From Enterobacter wuhouensis (GTDB taxonomy: Bacteria; Pseudomonadota; Gammaproteobacteria; Enterobacterales; Enterobacteriaceae): 64,000 nucleotides of DNA. The first letter of the stretch is position 1, and the number at the start of each line of letters is the position of its first letter. This document shows positions 1 to 8,875 of the stretch, one piece after another. Made by a program: the position numbers and the translations under genes. The DNA is taken from positions 1-64,000 of the forward strand of contig NZ_SJOO01000013.1 of the NCBI RefSeq assembly GCF_004331265.1. Reading direction: 5' to 3'. A model generated the notes under the pieces. That model was given only the letters and a program-made list of their open reading frames with translations. It searched no databases and was not told the DNA's origin.

Positions 1-15
1 ATAGACCAAAAAAAG

Positions 16-47
16 GTAGGCCGGGTAAGGCAACGCCGCCACCCGGC
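16..47. repeat. REP (repetitive extragenic palindrome)
   Basis: Imperfect palindrome beginning GTAGGCCGGGTAAG and closing CCACCCGGC, the classic enterobacterial REP core. It lies just beyond the 3' end of mobB. The same core recurs near 10.96-11.04, 21.31 and 62.9 kb. Confidence 0.85.
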
Positions 48-50
48 AAG

Positions 51-554
51 TCAGACTGCACTCCACCTCACAATAAACTCCACAATCCCTTCAACATCAT
101 TCAAATCCAACACCGGAACTTCAAGCCCCAATACAACATCACTGGCCACCGCAATCACATGCTCATCCAGCGTTAGCTCCTGAACATCATGCCCTGCATC
201 GCTTCGAAACAGCAGGATCTTTGCAACGGCCTCATGCTTAAACCCCTCAACCAGCACCAGATCCAGCGTGGAATGATCCATTCTGCTGACCAGATAAGCG
301 AGATCCAGCGGCGCCTCAACCGGGGTTTCAGTCATCAACGCCCAGCGTTGACGGCTTGCCACCATCGTCTGTGCCGCGCCCGCTTTGCGCAGCTCATAGC
401 TGTCTTTTCCCGGCTTATCGACATCCATATTATGGTGCGTATGCTTAATCAATCCGGGACGAATGCCCCTGGCGCAAAGCGCTGGTATCAGTTTTTTCAG
501 CAACGTAGTTTTACCTGTACCACTCCAGGCAGAAATAGCTAAAACGGGTATCAT
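51..554 (-). CDS. mobB: molybdopterin-guanine dinucleotide biosynthesis adapter protein MobB
   Basis: GTP-binding accessory protein for attachment of GMP to molybdopterin, the step carried out by MobA. The 167-residue product has an N-terminal P-loop (WSGTGKTT, residues 10-17) and follows E. coli MobB closely through the KHTHH and EGFKHE segments. Its ATG overlaps the mobA stop by 4 bases, so the two are translationally coupled in the order mobA-mobB on the minus strand. MobB is not essential in E. coli but improves cofactor formation. The window also encodes a client for the finished cofactor, formate dehydrogenase O, near 24-27 kb. Confidence 0.95.
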   Translation of the reverse strand: MIPVLAISAWSGTGKTTLLKKLIPALCARGIRPGLIKHTHHNMDVDKPGKDSYELRKAGAAQTMVASRQRWALMTETPVEAPLDLAYLVSRMDHSTLDLVLVEGFKHEAVAKILLFRSDAGHDVQELTLDEHVIAVASDVVLGLEVPVLDLNDVEGIVEFIVRWSAV

Positions 555-1135
555 CGTTTCTCCTGCATTGCCTGCAAATCTTCTGTCGTATTCATGTTCA
601 CGAATGCAGGCTTCAGGTCGCTGAAGTCCACCGGATGACCGCCTGCCTGCCGCATAAACACCATCACCCTTCGCTCCCCTGCAGCCAGATAATCCTGCAA
701 GTCAGGAACTAACGATCTATGAATCAATGCAATAGTAGGATGGTCTCGTTCGCCGTCATGCACCCAGACTACGGGAGAATTACCACGCTGCTGTACCAGA
801 CGTTCTACCAGGCAATCCGGAATATACGGCGTATCACACGAACAAAAGACAAACCACTCTCCCTGTGACTGCTGCATCACCGAAAGCATGCCAGCCAGCG
901 GCCCCGGATAATCCGCGAGGTTATCCTGATAAACGGGAAACCCGCTGCGCTGGTAGATATCGACATGGCGGTTAGCGCTCAGCGCCAGTGCCGACACCTG
1001 ATCGACAAGCGTATCAGCGACGTGCCGCCATAATGGCTTACCGTTAAGGAGCTGAAGCCCTTTATCTTCCCCTCCCATGCGCGTCGCTCTGCCACCGGCC
1101 AGCACGACGCCGATGATTTCCTGGCACTGATTCAC
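551..1135 (-). CDS. mobA: molybdenum cofactor guanylyltransferase MobA
   Basis: Transfers GMP from GTP to molybdopterin to make bis-MGD, the cofactor form of formate dehydrogenases and nitrate reductases. The 194 residues match the family length. The nucleotidyltransferase signature GVVLAGGRATRMGG lies near residues 10-23, and the DYPGPLAGM and CDTPYIP motifs (metal and nucleotide site) are intact. It is the first gene of mobAB and is divergent from yihD, with about 70 bases between the two starts, so both promoters must lie in that short spacer. Cytoplasmic. Confidence 0.96.
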   Translation of the reverse strand: MNQCQEIIGVVLAGGRATRMGGEDKGLQLLNGKPLWRHVADTLVDQVSALALSANRHVDIYQRSGFPVYQDNLADYPGPLAGMLSVMQQSQGEWFVFCSCDTPYIPDCLVERLVQQRGNSPVVWVHDGERDHPTIALIHRSLVPDLQDYLAAGERRVMVFMRQAGGHPVDFSDLKPAFVNMNTTEDLQAMQEKR

Positions 1136-1203
1136 GAATATCGCCTCTTTTATTGTGGGTTTGACCCTGCTAACGTGTCACTCTAAATGAAAGGAGCACC
1201 ACC

Positions 1204-1473
1204 ATGAAATGTAAACGTCTGAATGAAGTCATTGAACTCCTCCAGCCAGCCTGGCAAAAAGAGCCAGAGCTGAACCTAATGCAATTTTTACAGAAACTGG
1301 CGAAAGAGTCAGGTTTTGACGGTGAACTGACGGACCTTTCTGACGACATCCTGATCTATCACCTCAAAATGCGTGATTCTGCCAAAGATGCTGTTATTCC
1401 TGGTATTCAGAAAGATTATGAGGAAGATTTTAAAACCGCATTGCTGCGCGCGCGCGGGGTAATTAAAGAGTAA
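1204..1473 (+). CDS. yihD: YihD family protein (DUF1040)
   Basis: Conserved 89-residue enterobacterial protein of unknown function, matching E. coli YihD in length and position upstream of srkA. The sequence is acidic and soluble, with no signal peptide or membrane segment. An AAAGGAG ribosome site lies about 10 bases before the ATG. It is divergent from mobA. In E. coli it sits just upstream of the srkA-dsbA unit; here 75 bases separate it from srkA. No function is claimed. Confidence 0.92.
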   Translation: MKCKRLNEVIELLQPAWQKEPELNLMQFLQKLAKESGFDGELTDLSDDILIYHLKMRDSAKDAVIPGIQKDYEEDFKTALLRARGVIKE

Positions 1474-1548
1474 AAGCTTGTAAGCGGAGCCACCGAAATC
1501 GCCACAAGATGATATCCTGAATCATTCGTATAATTTCCGGATGATCGG

Positions 1549-2535
1549 ATGAACGACCAGGCTTTTACTTTCCAGACATTACACCCGGATACCATTATGG
1601 ACGCCCTCTTCGAGCAGGGTATTCGGGTGGAATCTGGGTTAACCCCTTTAAACAGCTACGAAAACCGCGTCTATCAATTTCAGGACGAGGACCGTCAGCG
1701 CTTTGTTGTTAAGTTCTATCGTCCAAAACGCTGGTCTGCAGAACAAATTCAGGAAGAGCATCAGTTTACCCACGATATGCTGGATGACGACGTTCCCGTT
1801 GCTGCACCCCTGAAATTTAATAACCAAACGCTGCTAACGCACGAAGGGTTTTACTACGCTGTATTTCCAAGCCTGGGCGGCCGTCAGTTTGAGGCGGATA
1901 ATATCGATCAGATGGAATGGGTTGCCCGCTATCTGGGACGCATTCATCAGACGGGACGTAAAAAGCCATTTATCGCCCGGCCCACTATCGGTATCGAGGA
2001 ATATCTTATCGAACCCCGTAAGGTATTCGAAACCTCGACGCTAATCCCCAATGGATTAAAGGATAATTTCCTCAACGCGACCGATAAACTTATTGACGCG
2101 GTTAAAGCTTGCTGGCGCGATGATATTTCCACTCTGCGCCTGCACGGTGATTGCCATGCGGGAAATATCCTCTGGCGTGATGGCCCGCTGTTTGTCGATC
2201 TTGATGATGCGCGAATGGGACCTGCTGTTCAGGATCTCTGGATGCTGCTCAACGGCGACAAAGCCGAACAACGTATGCAGCTTGAAACCATCATTGAAGC
2301 GTATGAAGAATTCAGCCCCTTTAATTCAGACGAAATTGCCTTGATAGAACCTTTACGTGCGATGCGTTTTGTTTATTATCTCGCGTGGCTTATCAGGCGT
2401 TGGGACGATCCCGCATTCCCTCGAAATTTCCCGTGGCTCACCGGGGAGGATTACTGGCGCAGCCAGATATCCACATTTACCGAGCAGGTTAAGGTTCTGC
2501 AAGAACCCCCTTTGCAAATAACGCCGATGTATTAA
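1549..2535 (+). CDS. srkA: stress response serine/threonine protein kinase SrkA (YihE)
   Basis: Cytoplasmic kinase of the aminoglycoside-phosphotransferase-like fold, which in E. coli is part of the Cpx response and protects cells against programmed death under stress. The 328 residues equal the family length. The catalytic loop HGDCHAGN is at about residue 199 and the metal-binding DLDDARMG segment at about 215. It lies 27 bases upstream of dsbA, and in E. coli the two are co-transcribed from a CpxR-activated promoter. I did not locate that promoter with confidence in the 75 bases before this gene. Confidence 0.95.
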   Translation: MNDQAFTFQTLHPDTIMDALFEQGIRVESGLTPLNSYENRVYQFQDEDRQRFVVKFYRPKRWSAEQIQEEHQFTHDMLDDDVPVAAPLKFNNQTLLTHEGFYYAVFPSLGGRQFEADNIDQMEWVARYLGRIHQTGRKKPFIARPTIGIEEYLIEPRKVFETSTLIPNGLKDNFLNATDKLIDAVKACWRDDISTLRLHGDCHAGNILWRDGPLFVDLDDARMGPAVQDLWMLLNGDKAEQRMQLETIIEAYEEFSPFNSDEIALIEPLRAMRFVYYLAWLIRRWDDPAFPRNFPWLTGEDYWRSQISTFTEQVKVLQEPPLQITPMY

Positions 2536-2562
2536 TTAGACACATCCAGGAGAGAGTTGATC

Positions 2563-3186
2563 ATGAAAAAAATTTGGCTGGCGCTGGCAGGTATGATTCT
2601 GGCATTTAGCGCTTCTGCTGCACAGTTTACCGACGGTAAACAGTTCACCACGCTGGAAAAGCCGGTTGCCGGTGAGCCACAGGTTCTGGAGTTCTTCTCG
2701 TTCTACTGCCCGCACTGCTATCAATTCGAGGAAGTGCTGCACGTTTCGGATAGCGTGAAGAAAAAGCTGCCAGAAGGCACCAAAATGACCAAGTATCACG
2801 TTGAGTTCCTGGGCCCATTGGGTAAAGACCTGACTCAGGCGTGGGCGGTTGCTATGGCGCTGGGTGTGGAAGATAAAGTCACTGCCCCAATGTTTGAAGC
2901 CGTACAGAAAACCCAGACCGTTCAAACTACGGCTGATATCCGTAAAGTGTTCGTGGATGCGGGCGTGAAAGGTGAAGAGTACGACGCAGCCTGGAACAGC
3001 TTTGTGGTGAAATCCCTGGTTGCCCAGCAGGAAAAAGCGGCAGCTGACCTGCAGCTGCAGGGTGTGCCAGCCATGTTTGTTAACGGAAAATATCAGCTGA
3101 ACATGCAGGGCATGGATACCAGCAGCATGGATATCTTCGTACAGCAGTATGCAGACACCGTGAAATATCTGGTTGAAAAGAAATAA
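2563..3186 (+). CDS. dsbA: thiol:disulfide interchange protein DsbA
   Basis: Periplasmic oxidoreductase that introduces disulfide bonds into exported proteins and is re-oxidised by DsbB. The ATG at 2563 follows an AGGAGAG site by 8 bases; an in-frame TTG at 2557 is too close to that site. The 207-residue precursor has a 19-residue signal peptide ending ASA/AQ. The active site C49-P-H-C52 (30-33 of the mature form) and the cis-proline GVPAMFVNG segment are intact. Pilins and chaperones such as those encoded at 29-33 kb are typical DsbA substrates. Downstream of srkA and convergent with yihG. Confidence 0.97.
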   Translation: MKKIWLALAGMILAFSASAAQFTDGKQFTTLEKPVAGEPQVLEFFSFYCPHCYQFEEVLHVSDSVKKKLPEGTKMTKYHVEFLGPLGKDLTQAWAVAMALGVEDKVTAPMFEAVQKTQTVQTTADIRKVFVDAGVKGEEYDAAWNSFVVKSLVAQQEKAAADLQLQGVPAMFVNGKYQLNMQGMDTSSMDIFVQQYADTVKYLVEKK

Positions 3187-3200
3187 GATTATTGATGTAA

Positions 3201-3227
3201 AAGCGCCGGTCACTGACCGGCGTTTTT
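3201..3227. terminator. bidirectional terminator between dsbA and yihG
   Basis: CGCCGGT and ACCGGCG arms around a 5-base loop, with A residues on the left and TTTTT on the right, so it can work on both strands. It overlaps the stop codon of the convergent yihG. Confidence 0.8.
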
Positions 3228-4118
3228 GTATGAAGCTTTAATGTTGTCTATCTGCTCGTCTTTCTCGTTCCAGAGCGTATTAAGCCACTGCTGGAAACGA
3301 CGTTTGAAATTCTTATCGTTAACGTAATCACCGTGCAGCCCGGCATCAATCGGGACCAAATCGACACGCACAACAATGCGCGTCAGTTTGCCGCTGAGCA
3401 TATCGTAGAACGGCGTCTTGTCGTTTTCCGGATAGCAGAGCGTAACGTTCAGTAATTTATCGAACTGCTCGCCCAGAACGTTAAGCGCCATTGCTATGCC
3501 TGCCGCCTTAGGTGGCAGTAAGTTCTTGTAGGGCGAACGCGTCTGTTGGCGCTTCTCTTCCGTAAAGCGGGAGCCTTCTACAAAGTTAACAATAGTCGTC
3601 GGATGCGCGCGAAATTTCTCGCAGGAGCGGCGAGTGGTCTCCACATCTTTACCGCGATGTTCGGGATGACGAAGTAAATAGCTGCGTGAATAGCGTTTCA
3701 TAAACGGCATATCCAGCGCCCAGCAGGCAAGGCCGATAAAAGGTACCCATGCCAGCTGCTGCTTAAGGAAGTATTTATTCATCGGAATGTGCTTGCGGAA
3801 CAGCACGCATAACACCACGATATCAGCCCAGCTGTGATGATTGCAGATCAGGAGATACCAGTTCTTTTTATCGAGCCTTTCCAGTCCCTGGACGTCCCAC
3901 TTTAAATGCGGATTCAGATACAGCAGGATCGCCAGGCCTTCGCACCAGCAGTACATCATCAAATTGCAAAATGCAGACACGGCTCGCCAGACCCGGGGTA
4001 CAGGCAGCAAGAGTTTAATTATTCCGGCGAGGATGATTGGCACAGAACAGGCGATAGTCACCAGAATAGTTAAAATAATGCTGAGCACTAATGTTATTGC
4101 AGCGAGCAATCTCGACAT
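3210..4118 (-). CDS. yihG: probable acyltransferase YihG
   Basis: Inner-membrane lysophospholipid-acyltransferase family protein. A hydrophobic N-terminal segment of about 35 residues is followed by the acyltransferase box NHHSWAD (HX4D type) and the FVEGSR box, both intact. In E. coli, YihG is reported to be a minor 1-acylglycerol-phosphate acyltransferase. The chosen ATG gives 302 residues. E. coli starts about eight codons earlier, where this sequence has a TTG, and the frame stays open much further upstream (to 4340) without a convincing ribosome site, so the start is uncertain. Convergent with dsbA and divergent from polA. Confidence 0.88.
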   Translation of the reverse strand: MSRLLAAITLVLSIILTILVTIACSVPIILAGIIKLLLPVPRVWRAVSAFCNLMMYCWCEGLAILLYLNPHLKWDVQGLERLDKKNWYLLICNHHSWADIVVLCVLFRKHIPMNKYFLKQQLAWVPFIGLACWALDMPFMKRYSRSYLLRHPEHRGKDVETTRRSCEKFRAHPTTIVNFVEGSRFTEEKRQQTRSPYKNLLPPKAAGIAMALNVLGEQFDKLLNVTLCYPENDKTPFYDMLSGKLTRIVVRVDLVPIDAGLHGDYVNDKNFKRRFQQWLNTLWNEKDEQIDNIKASYKNAGQ

Positions 4119-4426
4119 GATGAGCTTTTTCAAGTGGTTAGATAAAGAGGTGCAGCCGGTCATCCGGTGCAGGGCGCTGATTTTATCAGAAAACAGACAA
4201 AAAAATGGTGCTTTAAGGCTGTAGGCAATGGGCTTTGACCTCTGTACAGCAGATTTATCTATGGAGGCAAGGTTGATGAGGCTTATATCCACATAGACTA
4301 AATTGCCATCAGTAAGCCATATAGACAAAAATACCATCACTAATTAACTGATAATTAAGCGTTAATTAATTTTATGTAGAACGTTTTAGCGTTTGTTATT
4401 CATATGAATTGAAAGTATACACAAAG

Positions 4427-4435
4427 TTATCCACA
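4427..4435 (+). promoter_or_regulatory. DnaA box in the polA upstream region
   Basis: A perfect TTATCCACA, the strongest DnaA-binding 9-mer, sits 124 bases before the polA start codon. DnaA is reported to influence polA expression in E. coli, which would fit. The rest of the 4119-4558 spacer is AT-rich and should hold the divergent yihG and polA promoters, but I cannot fix them. Confidence 0.65.
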
Positions 4436-4558
4436 GAACGGTTTTTGCGAGCGATCCTCACGATCGCAAAATCTTTTCCTGTTTCCGGCCCTAATAACTG
4501 ATGTTTTCATCCTTCTGTGGCATCCTTTACCCATAAATTGATTAAAGGCACGGACATT

Positions 4559-7354
4559 ATGGTTCAGATCCCAGAAAACCCTCTTATTCTCGTCGATGGC
4601 TCTTCTTACCTGTATCGGGCGTATCATGCGTTTCCTCCTCTGACCAATAGCGCAGGAGAACCGACCGGCGCAATGTACGGCGTGCTGAATATGCTGCGCA
4701 GCCTGATCCTCCAGTATCAGCCCACCCATGCGGCGGTCGTCTTTGATGCGAAGGGCAAAACCTTCCGCGACGAACTGTTTGAGCATTACAAATCTCACCG
4801 CCCGCCAATGCCGGACGATCTGCGCGCGCAGATTGAGCCGCTGCATACCATGGTGAAAGCGATGGGTCTGCCTCTGCTGGCCGTCTCTGGCGTTGAGGCC
4901 GATGACGTGATCGGCACGCTGGCGCGTGAAGCTGAAAAAATGGGCCGCCCGGTACTGATCAGCACCGGCGATAAAGATATGGCTCAGCTGGTGACGCCTG
5001 GGATCACCCTGATTAACACCATGACCAACACCATTCTGGGGCCGGAAGAGGTCGTCGCGAAATATGGCGTGCCGCCAGAGCTGATTATCGATTTTCTGGC
5101 CCTGATGGGTGACTCCTCGGACAACATTCCAGGCGTGCCGGGCGTGGGTGAAAAAACCGCGCAGGCGCTGCTGCAGGGTTTGGGCGGTCTGGATACGCTG
5201 TATTCGCAGTCCGACAAAATCGCCGGCCTGACATTCCGTGGCGCAAAAACTATGGCCGCGAAACTGGAAGACAACAAAGAGGTGGCTTATCTCTCCTATA
5301 AGCTCGCTACCATCAAAACGGACGTTGAGCTTGAACTGGGCTGTGAACAGCTTGAAGTGCAGCAACCTTCCGCTGACGATCTGCTGAGCCTGTTTAAGCA
5401 ATATGAATTCAAGCGCTGGATCGTTGATGTAGAAGGCGGTAAGTGGCTACAGGCAAAAGGCGCCAAGCCTGCTTCGAAGCCAAAAGAGACCATTGTCGTT
5501 GATGCTGAAGAGCTGGCGGAAGAAGAAGAAGCCGTAACCCTCTCCTTCGACAAGTACGAAACCATCCTAGAAGAGTCGCAGCTGGTCGCCTGGATTGAAA
5601 AACTGAAAAAAGCGCCGGTGTTTGCCTTCGATACGGAAACCGACAGCCTCGATAACATCTCAGCCAACATGGTGGGCCTGTCGTTTGCGACAGAGCCAGG
5701 CGTTGCGGCCTACGTGCCTGTTGCGCACGATTACCTGGATGCGCCGGATCAGATCTCCCGCGAGCGCGTGCTTGAACTGATGAAGCCAATTCTTGAAGAT
5801 GACAAGGTACTGAAGGTCGGGCAAAACCTGAAATATGACCGCGGCATTCTGCAAAACTACGGCATTGAACTGCGCGGGATTGCCTTCGACACCATGCTTG
5901 AATCCTACATTCTGGACAGCGTGGCGGGTCGTCATGATATGGACTCCCTCTCTGACCGCTGGCTGAAGCACAAAACTATCACCTTTGAAGAGATCGCTGG
6001 CAAAGGTAAAAATCAGCTCACCTTTAACCAGATTGCGCTGGAAGAGGCGGGTCGCTACGCGGCAGAAGACGCCGACGTGACGCTGCAGCTTCACCTGAAG
6101 ATGTGGCCAAAACTGCAGAAGCATGAAGGCCCGCTGAACGTGTTCCAGCATATTGAAATGCCGCTGGTACCGGTGCTTTCGCGGATTGAACGCAACGGCG
6201 TTAAGATTGACCCAACCGTTCTGCATAACCACTCTGGAGAGCTTGCACAGCGTCTGACCGAGCTTGAGCAAAAGGCCCACGAGCTTGCGGGCGAGCCGTT
6301 TAACCTGTCATCTCCTAAACAGCTACAGACCATCCTGTTTGAAAAGCAGGGCATCAAGCCGCTGAAGAAAACCCCTGGCGGCGCGCCGTCTACCTCTGAA
6401 GAGGTGCTTGAAGAGCTGGCGCTGGACTATCCGCTGCCAAAAGTCATTCTTCAGTATCGCGGTCTGGCGAAGCTTAAATCGACCTATACCGATAAGCTGC
6501 CGCTGATGATCAACCCGAAAACGGGCCGCGTGCATACCTCTTATCACCAGGCCGTTGCGGCGACCGGGCGACTCTCGTCGACCGATCCTAACCTGCAGAA
6601 CATCCCGGTGCGTAACGAAGAGGGGCGTCGCATCCGTCAGGCGTTCATCGCACCAGATGACTATCTGATTGTCTCTGCGGACTACTCGCAAATTGAGCTG
6701 CGCATTATGGCGCACCTGTCGCGCGATAAGGGCTTACTGACCGCGTTTGCCGAAGGTAAGGATATCCACCGGGCGACGGCTGCTGAGGTGTTCGGCCTGC
6801 CGCTGGACAGCGTAACTAACGAACAGCGCCGCAGTGCGAAAGCGATCAACTTTGGTCTGATTTACGGCATGAGCGCCTTTGGCCTTTCCCGCCAGCTCAA
6901 CATTCCGCGTAAAGAATCCCAAAAGTATATGGATCTCTACTTCGAGCGTTATCCGGGCGTGCTGGAGTACATGGAGCGCACGCGTGCCCAGGCGAAAGAA
7001 AAAGGTTACGTTAAAACCCTGGACGGTCGTCGTCTGTATCTGCCGGACATCAAATCCAGCAATGCGGCGCGTCGCGCAGGTGCAGAACGTGCCGCAATCA
7101 ACGCCCCAATGCAGGGCACCGCAGCGGACATCATCAAGCGCGCAATGATTGCCGTAGATGCCTGGCTGGAAAAAGAGAAACCGCGCGTGAAAATGATCAT
7201 GCAGGTGCACGATGAACTGGTGTTCGAAGTGCACAAGGACGATCTGGAAAACGTGTCTCAGAAGATCCACGAGCTGATGGAAAGCAGCATGACGCTGGAT
7301 GTGCCGTTGCTGGTGGAAGTGGGTAGCGGTGAAAACTGGGATCAGGCTCACTAA
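4559..7354 (+). CDS. polA: DNA polymerase I
   Basis: Repair and Okazaki-fragment-processing polymerase. The 931-residue product has three parts: an N-terminal 5'-3' flap nuclease (about 1-320, with VEADDVIGTLA and GDSSDNIPGV), a 3'-5' proofreading domain (FAFDTETDS) and the polymerase domain with motif A DYSQIELR, the O-helix region RRSAKAINFGLIYG and motif C VHDELVFEV. All catalytic acidic residues are present. The ATG at 4559 aligns with E. coli MVQIP; an in-frame upstream extension to 4517 is not supported. The linker near residues 300-345 carries a run of Glu residues slightly longer than in E. coli. Followed by the Spot 42 gene. Confidence 0.98.
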   Translation: MVQIPENPLILVDGSSYLYRAYHAFPPLTNSAGEPTGAMYGVLNMLRSLILQYQPTHAAVVFDAKGKTFRDELFEHYKSHRPPMPDDLRAQIEPLHTMVKAMGLPLLAVSGVEADDVIGTLAREAEKMGRPVLISTGDKDMAQLVTPGITLINTMTNTILGPEEVVAKYGVPPELIIDFLALMGDSSDNIPGVPGVGEKTAQALLQGLGGLDTLYSQSDKIAGLTFRGAKTMAAKLEDNKEVAYLSYKLATIKTDVELELGCEQLEVQQPSADDLLSLFKQYEFKRWIVDVEGGKWLQAKGAKPASKPKETIVVDAEELAEEEEAVTLSFDKYETILEESQLVAWIEKLKKAPVFAFDTETDSLDNISANMVGLSFATEPGVAAYVPVAHDYLDAPDQISRERVLELMKPILEDDKVLKVGQNLKYDRGILQNYGIELRGIAFDTMLESYILDSVAGRHDMDSLSDRWLKHKTITFEEIAGKGKNQLTFNQIALEEAGRYAAEDADVTLQLHLKMWPKLQKHEGPLNVFQHIEMPLVPVLSRIERNGVKIDPTVLHNHSGELAQRLTELEQKAHELAGEPFNLSSPKQLQTILFEKQGIKPLKKTPGGAPSTSEEVLEELALDYPLPKVILQYRGLAKLKSTYTDKLPLMINPKTGRVHTSYHQAVAATGRLSSTDPNLQNIPVRNEEGRRIRQAFIAPDDYLIVSADYSQIELRIMAHLSRDKGLLTAFAEGKDIHRATAAEVFGLPLDSVTNEQRRSAKAINFGLIYGMSAFGLSRQLNIPRKESQKYMDLYFERYPGVLEYMERTRAQAKEKGYVKTLDGRRLYLPDIKSSNAARRAGAERAAINAPMQGTAADIIKRAMIAVDAWLEKEKPRVKMIMQVHDELVFEVHKDDLENVSQKIHELMESSMTLDVPLLVEVGSGENWDQAH

Positions 7355-7502
7355 GGGTTTATCGAATAACGCGCGTTTTACGTAAGTTAGCAACATAACA
7401 GCGCGCGTTTTGTGACGATCATTAGAATTCCCTATGTAAAGAATGAAAAAAAACTACAAAAAGTGCTTTTTCTACAGATAAAAAAGGGGTAGAGTTAACG
7501 AC

Positions 7503-7611
7503 GTAGGGTACAGAGGTAAGATGTTCTATCTTTCAGACCTTTTACTTCACGTAATCGGATTTGGCTGAATATTTTAGCCGCCCCAGTCAGTAATGACTGG
7601 GGCGTTTTTTA
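7503..7611 (+). ncRNA. spf: Spot 42 small RNA
   Basis: The 109-base sequence from GTAGGGTACAGAGG to the terminator CCCCAGTCA-GTAA-TGACTGGGG plus T-run appears essentially identical to E. coli Spot 42 as I recall it. Spot 42 is an Hfq-dependent base-pairing RNA that represses genes for secondary carbon sources (galK and others) and is itself repressed by cAMP-CRP. Location between polA and yihA is conserved. A TGTGA half-site occurs about 90 bases upstream (near 7410), but I cannot confirm a full CRP site. Confidence 0.97.
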
Positions 7612-7666
7612 TTGCGGCAAAGAAAATGTCAGGCAAAAAAAAGCGCGGACATCGCCGCGCTCGTTA

Positions 7667-8296
7667 TTACTCTTCTTCCGCTTCCGTGGCGGGTTCCAGC
7701 TCGTTGAACCAACTGTCTAGCTTCTGACGCAGCTTATCCACGCCCTGTTTTTTCAGCGATGAGAACGGCTCAACCTGCACGTCACCATTGAACGCCAGTA
7801 CGGCTTCGCGAACCATATTCACCTGAGCTTTACGCGCGCCGCTTGCCAGCTTATCGGCTTTGGTCAGCAAGACCAGCACGGCGATATCGCTCTCTACGGC
7901 CCAGTCGATCATCTGCTGATCGAGATCTTTCAGCGGATGGCGAATATCCATCAGCACCACCAGGCCTTTCAGGCACTGGCGTTTTTCGAGGTATTCACCC
8001 AGCGCACGCTGCCATTTGATCTTCATCTCTTCCGGGACCTGCGCATAGCCGTAGCCCGGTAGGTCGACCAATCGCTTGCCGTCAGCCACTTCAAACAGGT
8101 TGATCAGCTGAGTACGGCCAGGTGTTTTTGAGGTACGCGCCAGGCTCTTCTGATTGGTCAGCGTATTTAGCGCGCTAGATTTCCCCGCATTGGAGCGGCC
8201 AGCGAATGCCACTTCAATACCTGTATCAGAAGGCAGGTGGCGAATATCAGGCGCACTGGTGACAAAATGCGTCTGTTGGTAGTTCCAGGTAGTCAC
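7667..8296 (-). CDS. yihA: ribosome biogenesis GTP-binding protein YihA/EngB
   Basis: Essential TrmE-Era-EngA-YihA family GTPase implicated in 50S assembly. The 209 residues carry G1 GRSNAGKSS, G3 DLPGYGY and G4 TKAD. The GTG at 8296 is preceded by GGAGA at 8 bases and aligns with the E. coli N-terminus (NYQQTHF follows). The frame stays open upstream to 8350, but that extension has no family counterpart. Convergent with spf, 55 bases apart. Cytoplasmic. Confidence 0.95.
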   Translation of the reverse strand: MTTWNYQQTHFVTSAPDIRHLPSDTGIEVAFAGRSNAGKSSALNTLTNQKSLARTSKTPGRTQLINLFEVADGKRLVDLPGYGYAQVPEEMKIKWQRALGEYLEKRQCLKGLVVLMDIRHPLKDLDQQMIDWAVESDIAVLVLLTKADKLASGARKAQVNMVREAVLAFNGDVQVEPFSSLKKQGVDKLRQKLDSWFNELEPATEAEEE

Positions 8297-8563
8297 GTGG
8301 TCGTCTCCAAAAATCGTAATCTGTGGGGGATTATACCCGAATGCGGACAAAAGACTTTGCTCATTGCAATTTGCGTGTAGGTAAAAACCCTGTTGTTTGT
8401 AGGAGATCTGCCATTAAAACTATGGGAGATTTAAGAGAAATCGCAGGTGTTTAAAAATGCAAAACATTAAATATCAGAGAGTTAATATTGGGTAATTATC
8501 TGAAAATCCGTTTTTGTACTCCTTCGTTGCTTGTTAGTTTAACGGAACAAGGTAAAGTGTGCG

Positions 8564-8810
8564 TCAAGGCGAGGATGCCAACAGGATAACGACTTAAGGA
8601 CAAGGGTCAGGAACGCCAGGAGGCGAAGACTCAGGATTGTCAGGACGACGAGCGCCTGGAGGCGTTTTAACAGGAAAAGGAACCGTATCACGGACGGTAT
8701 TAGCCAAGGGATAAACAGGGTTTGTTGTTGGCAAACATGGAATGTCTGGCCCGCTAAGGGTTGTGAGTCAGGAAAAAAGGCGACAGATTGCTCTGTCGCC
8801 TTTTTTCTTT
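8564..8810 (+). ncRNA. csrC: CsrC, CsrA-sequestering small RNA
   Basis: About 247 bases between yihA and yihI, the E. coli csrC position. It contains about 14 GGA motifs (many as AGGA or CAGGA, several in predicted loops), the CsrA-binding signature, and ends with the hairpin AAAAAAGGCGACAGA-TTGC-TCTGTCGCCTTTTTT. Similarity to E. coli CsrC is clear at both ends but patchy in the middle. By titrating CsrA it would affect glycogen, motility and biofilm control. The 5' end is set by alignment to E. coli and may be off by several bases. The 267 bases between yihA and this gene show no gene. Confidence 0.9.
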
Positions 8811-8875
8811 GCTTGCTTTCTGCTAGATTTCGCCGCAATTCTATACTGAATAAAACGGCTTAAAGATAAAACATC

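Noticed and set aside
4427..5401. 324-codon open frame on the minus strand across polA
   Set aside because: It is antisense to polA, has no recognisable domain or ribosome site, and results from GC-rich codon bias.
7405..7425. Full CRP site upstream of Spot 42
   Set aside because: Only the left half-site TGTGA is clear; the right half does not match well enough to call.
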